In this document: positions 13,431-16,444 of the stretch, in pieces
Layout: every line of letters begins with the position of its first letter
Numbering within the stretch: the first letter of the stretch is position 1
NCBI GenBank assembly: GCA_003512875.1
Contig: DONZ01000227.1
Location: 1-16,444, forward strand
Length of the DNA: 16,444 bases
From: Desulfovibrio sp.
Lineage (GTDB): Bacteria > Desulfobacterota > Desulfovibrionia > Desulfovibrionales > Desulfovibrionaceae
Direction of reading: 5' to 3'
Notes under the pieces: generated by a model
Told to the model about the DNA's origin: nothing
Database searches by the model: none
The model's input: only the letters and a program-made list of their open reading frames with translations
Made by a program: the position numbers and the translations under genes

Positions 13431-15779
13431 TTAAAAACCCGCTTTTTCAACCTTAAAAGTCAAAGAACCGGAACGCCCAAATTCATCAACGGCATAAACA
13501 GTATGCACACCCGCCTGCGGTACATACGACAGACTCGAATTTTTTTTCGTATGCCCTAAATACGCATCATCAACAAACCAATGCACAATATCAACATCGG
13601 CATCGGCGTCGGCAAGAAGGGAAATTGTTTGTGAATTTTTCATATCTTGCTGATATAACACCCCATTAACGGGAGATATAATTTGCGGGGCATTTCCCTG
13701 ATACCGGGGAATTTCCTGCAGACACTGCAAACTGTAAGGCGGAACCGGTTCTTTATGGATACCCGCTTTCGCAAACAAACGCTGCAGCTCCAAAGACCAA
13801 AACTCATAAATTTCTTCTTTGGTAACTCCTTCGATTTCCTTACATTCCCTAAGTCCTGTTTGCGTGTTGATTAAAATTTTCCGAAGCACCCCTGTTTCTC
13901 TGATAGGTGATTTTGCAGGAATAAAGTATGCCTGCACTTTCGGCTTATTCCCACACAGCGAAAGATCGGTATCCCCTGTTGAGGCGCAGACTTCAATTTC
14001 CTTGATATTAAGATTGTCCTTGGTGTACCAAGCCTTGTCAAAGCCGGTCTTCAACCTTTGCAAACTTTCCGCCACCTGAAAAAACAAAGGCAAAGCCGCC
14101 TGCGAACCAATGAAATTGGGGTTGGCGCTCGCATCAGAATTTCCTATCCAAACCGTTAAAACATAAGGACCGAAAACCCCCGCCGTAAGAGCGTCCCGCT
14201 GTCCGTTCGACGTTCCGGTTTTCCACGAAGACAAAACGGAACCGAAAGGAAAAAGCGATTTCGTTTCAAGCATTTTCAGCGTAATATAGCTTGCTTCCGA
14301 ACTAAGCAGCGGAAATTCTTTTTCTTTCTCCTTGGCATAATACGTAAGCTTGCGGTAAAATCCCCGATTGGCAAGCATTGCATACAAGCCCGCCAAATCA
14401 CGCAAACGGATTTCCGCCCCCCCTAAAACAAGCGCCAAGCCATAATGTTCTTTCTTACGGGGAAAGACTATCCCCGCTTTTTGCAGAAATTCATACAAAT
14501 CAGGCGAAGATAAACGCTCCGCCAATCGGATTGCGGGAATATTCCTGCTTTTTTTCAGCGCTTCATCAGCATAAAGCGGCCCGCTGAATTTTCCGTCCGC
14601 ATTTTCAGGTTCATAGCCTGCAAAACTTCTTTCAGTGTCCAGCAATATGGTCTTTGAATGGATAAGCCCCTGTTCCAAAGCAAGAGCGTAGATAAAGGGC
14701 TTCAGGGTCGAACCGTAAGAGCGGGGGATATTTGTTCCGTCAATTTGCCCGCTGATACGGACATTGTAAAAATTTGCCGACCCGACCAAGGAAAGAATTT
14801 CCCCTGTTTGCCAATCCGCAAGCACCATAGCCCCGTTTTCCATGCCATAGGGCTTTTTATCCGCAAGGTACTGCGCCAAAACATTTTCCAATTCTTTTTG
14901 CAGTTCCAAATCAAGAGTTGTTTGTATGACTTGTTCTTCCGGAAAATCCCTTTTCTTTTTCCGAGGTCTGTCCGCATAAATTTCAAGCACGGTATGAGGA
15001 AAATAAAAAGGCAAATCTTTTGGGGCAAAAACCTTTAAAGGCAACTCGGCGAAAAAACTGTTGTAAGGGTTCGGTTTTTGACTGTCCCACAACGCAAATA
15101 AACGTTTACGCGCCTCATTCCATTGATTGTTTGAAGCTTTTAACGGATTTCTGGCGCTTGGGTTTTGGGGAACGGTCACAAGAGCGATGATTTCCGCAAG
15201 GTTCAATTCCTGAATATTTTTATGGAACCACACTAACGAAGCCGCTCCGATTCCCTCGACATTCGAACCGTAAGGAGCCAAATTCAAATAAGCCTCTAGA
15301 ATTTCATCTTTCGTATAATGAAATTCATAAATGAAAGCCCGCCAAATCTGCCGTATTTTCGTGAAAACAGTATCCGTTTTCGTTTGTTCGGAAAGACGGA
15401 CCAGCTGCATGGTGATAGTGGACGCGCCAATCCTGCGTCCTCCTCTTGCCATGCTATACACAGCTCTGCCAAGGGATAAAAAATTCACTCCCGAATGCTC
15501 ATAGAAATCCCTGTCTTCATAAAGGAGAGTCGCTTCAAGCACAGCCTGCGGAATTTGCTTCAACGGCACAAAACAACGGTATTTTTGGTCTTCGCTGAGG
15601 CTGAGCCACAGCAATTTCCCCTGCCTGTCCCGAATAAGCCAAGAAAATTCCGCTTTTTCATATAAAAGCGGCTTGGCGCTGAAAACAACGCTTGCCGTAA
15701 AAAGAAAAAACGGCACAAGCAAAAACAAAAGAACAACGCTCTTTTTGTTTTTCAGTCTTGTGCCTATTCTTTCCAGCAT
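13431..15779 (-). CDS. pbpC: Penicillin-binding protein 1C (bifunctional peptidoglycan glycosyltransferase/transpeptidase)
   Basis: 782 residues with one N-terminal membrane anchor (about 14-34). The GT51 domain shows EDRDFYEHSGV (E88 catalytic), GASTITMQLVR (118-128), KIRQIWRA and EILEAYLNLAPYG (second glutamate E162). The transpeptidase domain has SxxK at S357-K360 (GSTLKPF), SRN at 411-413 and KTGTS at 520-524, so both activities look intact. The C-terminal part (from about 695, ISPVNGVLY to the end) is the BiPBP_C domain that marks the PBP1C class. Its start lies three bases after the stop of the alpha-2-macroglobulin gene, the classic pbpC-yfhM pairing, and it has no strong ribosome binding site of its own, suggesting coupling. 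The pair probably works in the periplasm on cell-wall repair and defence against host or rival proteases. Confidence 0.95.
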   Translation of the reverse strand: MLERIGTRLKNKKSVVLLFLLVPFFLFTASVVFSAKPLLYEKAEFSWLIRDRQGKLLWLSLSEDQKYRCFVPLKQIPQAVLEATLLYEDRDFYEHSGVNFLSLGRAVYSMARGGRRIGASTITMQLVRLSEQTKTDTVFTKIRQIWRAFIYEFHYTKDEILEAYLNLAPYGSNVEGIGAASLVWFHKNIQELNLAEIIALVTVPQNPSARNPLKASNNQWNEARKRLFALWDSQKPNPYNSFFAELPLKVFAPKDLPFYFPHTVLEIYADRPRKKKRDFPEEQVIQTTLDLELQKELENVLAQYLADKKPYGMENGAMVLADWQTGEILSLVGSANFYNVRISGQIDGTNIPRSYGSTLKPFIYALALEQGLIHSKTILLDTERSFAGYEPENADGKFSGPLYADEALKKSRNIPAIRLAERLSSPDLYEFLQKAGIVFPRKKEHYGLALVLGGAEIRLRDLAGLYAMLANRGFYRKLTYYAKEKEKEFPLLSSEASYITLKMLETKSLFPFGSVLSSWKTGTSNGQRDALTAGVFGPYVLTVWIGNSDASANPNFIGSQAALPLFFQVAESLQRLKTGFDKAWYTKDNLNIKEIEVCASTGDTDLSLCGNKPKVQAYFIPAKSPIRETGVLRKILINTQTGLRECKEIEGVTKEEIYEFWSLELQRLFAKAGIHKEPVPPYSLQCLQEIPRYQGNAPQIISPVNGVLYQQDMKNSQTISLLADADADVDIVHWFVDDAYLGHTKKNSSLSYVPQAGVHTVYAVDEFGRSGSLTFKVEKAGF

Positions 15780-15782
15780 TGA

Positions 15783-16444
15783 TTATTCTGCAACAATTCT
15801 CGTATCTTTTATGGTTAAGTCACGAGCGTAAAGCAAAGGATTTTCCGCAGACTGCACGGTGATGTCAGGCAAAACAAAATTTCCTTTACTGCTTACGCGC
15901 ACTTTATAACTAAAAACCGCTTCCCTGTTTTCAAGAGTTGCGAAAAGCAAAGCCCTGTCTTCCTGTTTGTCTGCAAATTCAACCTGCATTTCTGCTTCGT
16001 CCTGCAATACGCCGGCATCGCTCCTGCCCTGCATGGTTCCAAGGCGCAGCGGTTCAGCAGACGGCACGGTAATAAATTCAAAAGCGGCAGGCAAAATATC
16101 CGTAATCATGACGGATTCGGACTTGCCTGTTTGTGATTTCGCTTTTATCACCACGACAACTTCTTCCCCGACTCGGAACGCTTTCACAGGAGCGCCGTCC
16201 GCATCACGATATTCACGGGTTACGGAAAAAGCCTGCTTGCCTTGCCCTGCGAAACGGTCCTTATCATATCCGCTGACGCTTACTTGGTAAAAAAGCGGTT
16301 TTTCCGCTTGTATCCGCACAGTATTGACGGAAACAATCCGATCGCTGTCTTCCAGGCTTATGCTGTGCGAAACAGTATCTTCCGTTTCCACAACGTCGGA
16401 AGAAACAACATTTCCTGCCTTATCCGCAAAAGCCAAATAGGAAG
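15783..16444 (-). CDS. Bacterial alpha-2-macroglobulin-like protein, C-terminal fragment (5' part beyond the window)
   Basis: The frame is open from the right edge to a TAA at 15785-15783, giving 219 visible residues. An in-frame TTG at 16436 is not a real start, because the frame continues through it. The visible part matches the last domains of bacterial alpha-2-macroglobulins: QAFSVTREYRDADGAPVKAFRVGEEVVVVI, then ITDILPAAFEF and FVLPDITVQSAENPLLYARD, the pattern of the final MG10-like domain. These are large periplasmic lipoproteins or secreted protease traps. The thioester region, if present, lies upstream of the window. The gene directly precedes pbpC, the usual partner of yfhM-type proteins, which supports the call. 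Confidence 0.88.
   Translation of the reverse strand, partial: SYLAFADKAGNVVSSDVVETEDTVSHSISLEDSDRIVSVNTVRIQAEKPLFYQVSVSGYDKDRFAGQGKQAFSVTREYRDADGAPVKAFRVGEEVVVVIKAKSQTGKSESVMITDILPAAFEFITVPSAEPLRLGTMQGRSDAGVLQDEAEMQVEFADKQEDRALLFATLENREAVFSYKVRVSSKGNFVLPDITVQSAENPLLYARDLTIKDTRIVAE

Overview
The window reads as chromosome of a flagellated, Gram-negative, strictly or facultatively anaerobic bacterium. The supports are a flagellar filament cap gene, a periplasmic peptidoglycan synthase paired with an alpha-2-macroglobulin-like protein, a lipoprotein, and an oxygen-sensitive class III ribonucleotide reductase under a cobalamin riboswitch. GC looks moderate to low by eye. Gene content and protein style suggest a member of the Desulfovibrio group (Desulfobacterota), but this is inference from memory of family members, not a search. 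No tRNA, rRNA, CRISPR array, insertion sequence or phage gene was found, and base usage looks fairly uniform.

Layout. Left (1-3022, minus strand): the N-terminal 685 codons of fliD (running off the left edge) and, upstream of it, mutM. The 133-base gap between them carries near-consensus sigma-28 and sigma-54 promoters pointing at fliD. Next (3122-4803): a DUF1848 gene on the plus strand converging on a HAD phosphatase on the minus strand. Centre (4915-9852, plus strand): a three-gene envelope-type cluster made of a lipoprotein with a degenerate GH13 (alpha-amylase/trehalose-synthase-like) fold, an ArnT/PMT-like GT-C membrane glycosyltransferase with long charged tails, and plsY. It ends at a strong bidirectional terminator. 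Right (9907-13243, minus strand): an anaerobic ribonucleotide reductase operon, nrdD - small glycyl-radical gene - nrdG, preceded by a cobalamin riboswitch with a visible antiterminator/terminator switch and its own promoter. Far right (13431-16444, minus strand): pbpC preceded by the 3' end of an alpha-2-macroglobulin gene that enters from the right edge.

How it works together. The most notable system is the ribonucleotide reductase operon. The 783-residue NrdD keeps the ATP cone and active-site cysteines but ends with an atypical tail. The canonical NrdD glycyl-radical segment (RRITGYLVG, then a WNDAKKAEEADRVKH-type helix) lies in a separate 58-residue gene with its own strong ribosome binding site. 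NrdG, the radical-SAM activase, follows directly. The riboswitch predicts that this B12-independent enzyme is turned off when cobalamin is plentiful, which implies a B12-dependent class II reductase elsewhere in the genome.

The second notable region is the central cluster. Its lipoprotein looks like a GH13 fold in which all three expected catalytic acids are missing, beside a glycosyltransferase and a lipid acyltransferase. This suggests a role in envelope glycolipid or glycan handling, but the function is unknown.
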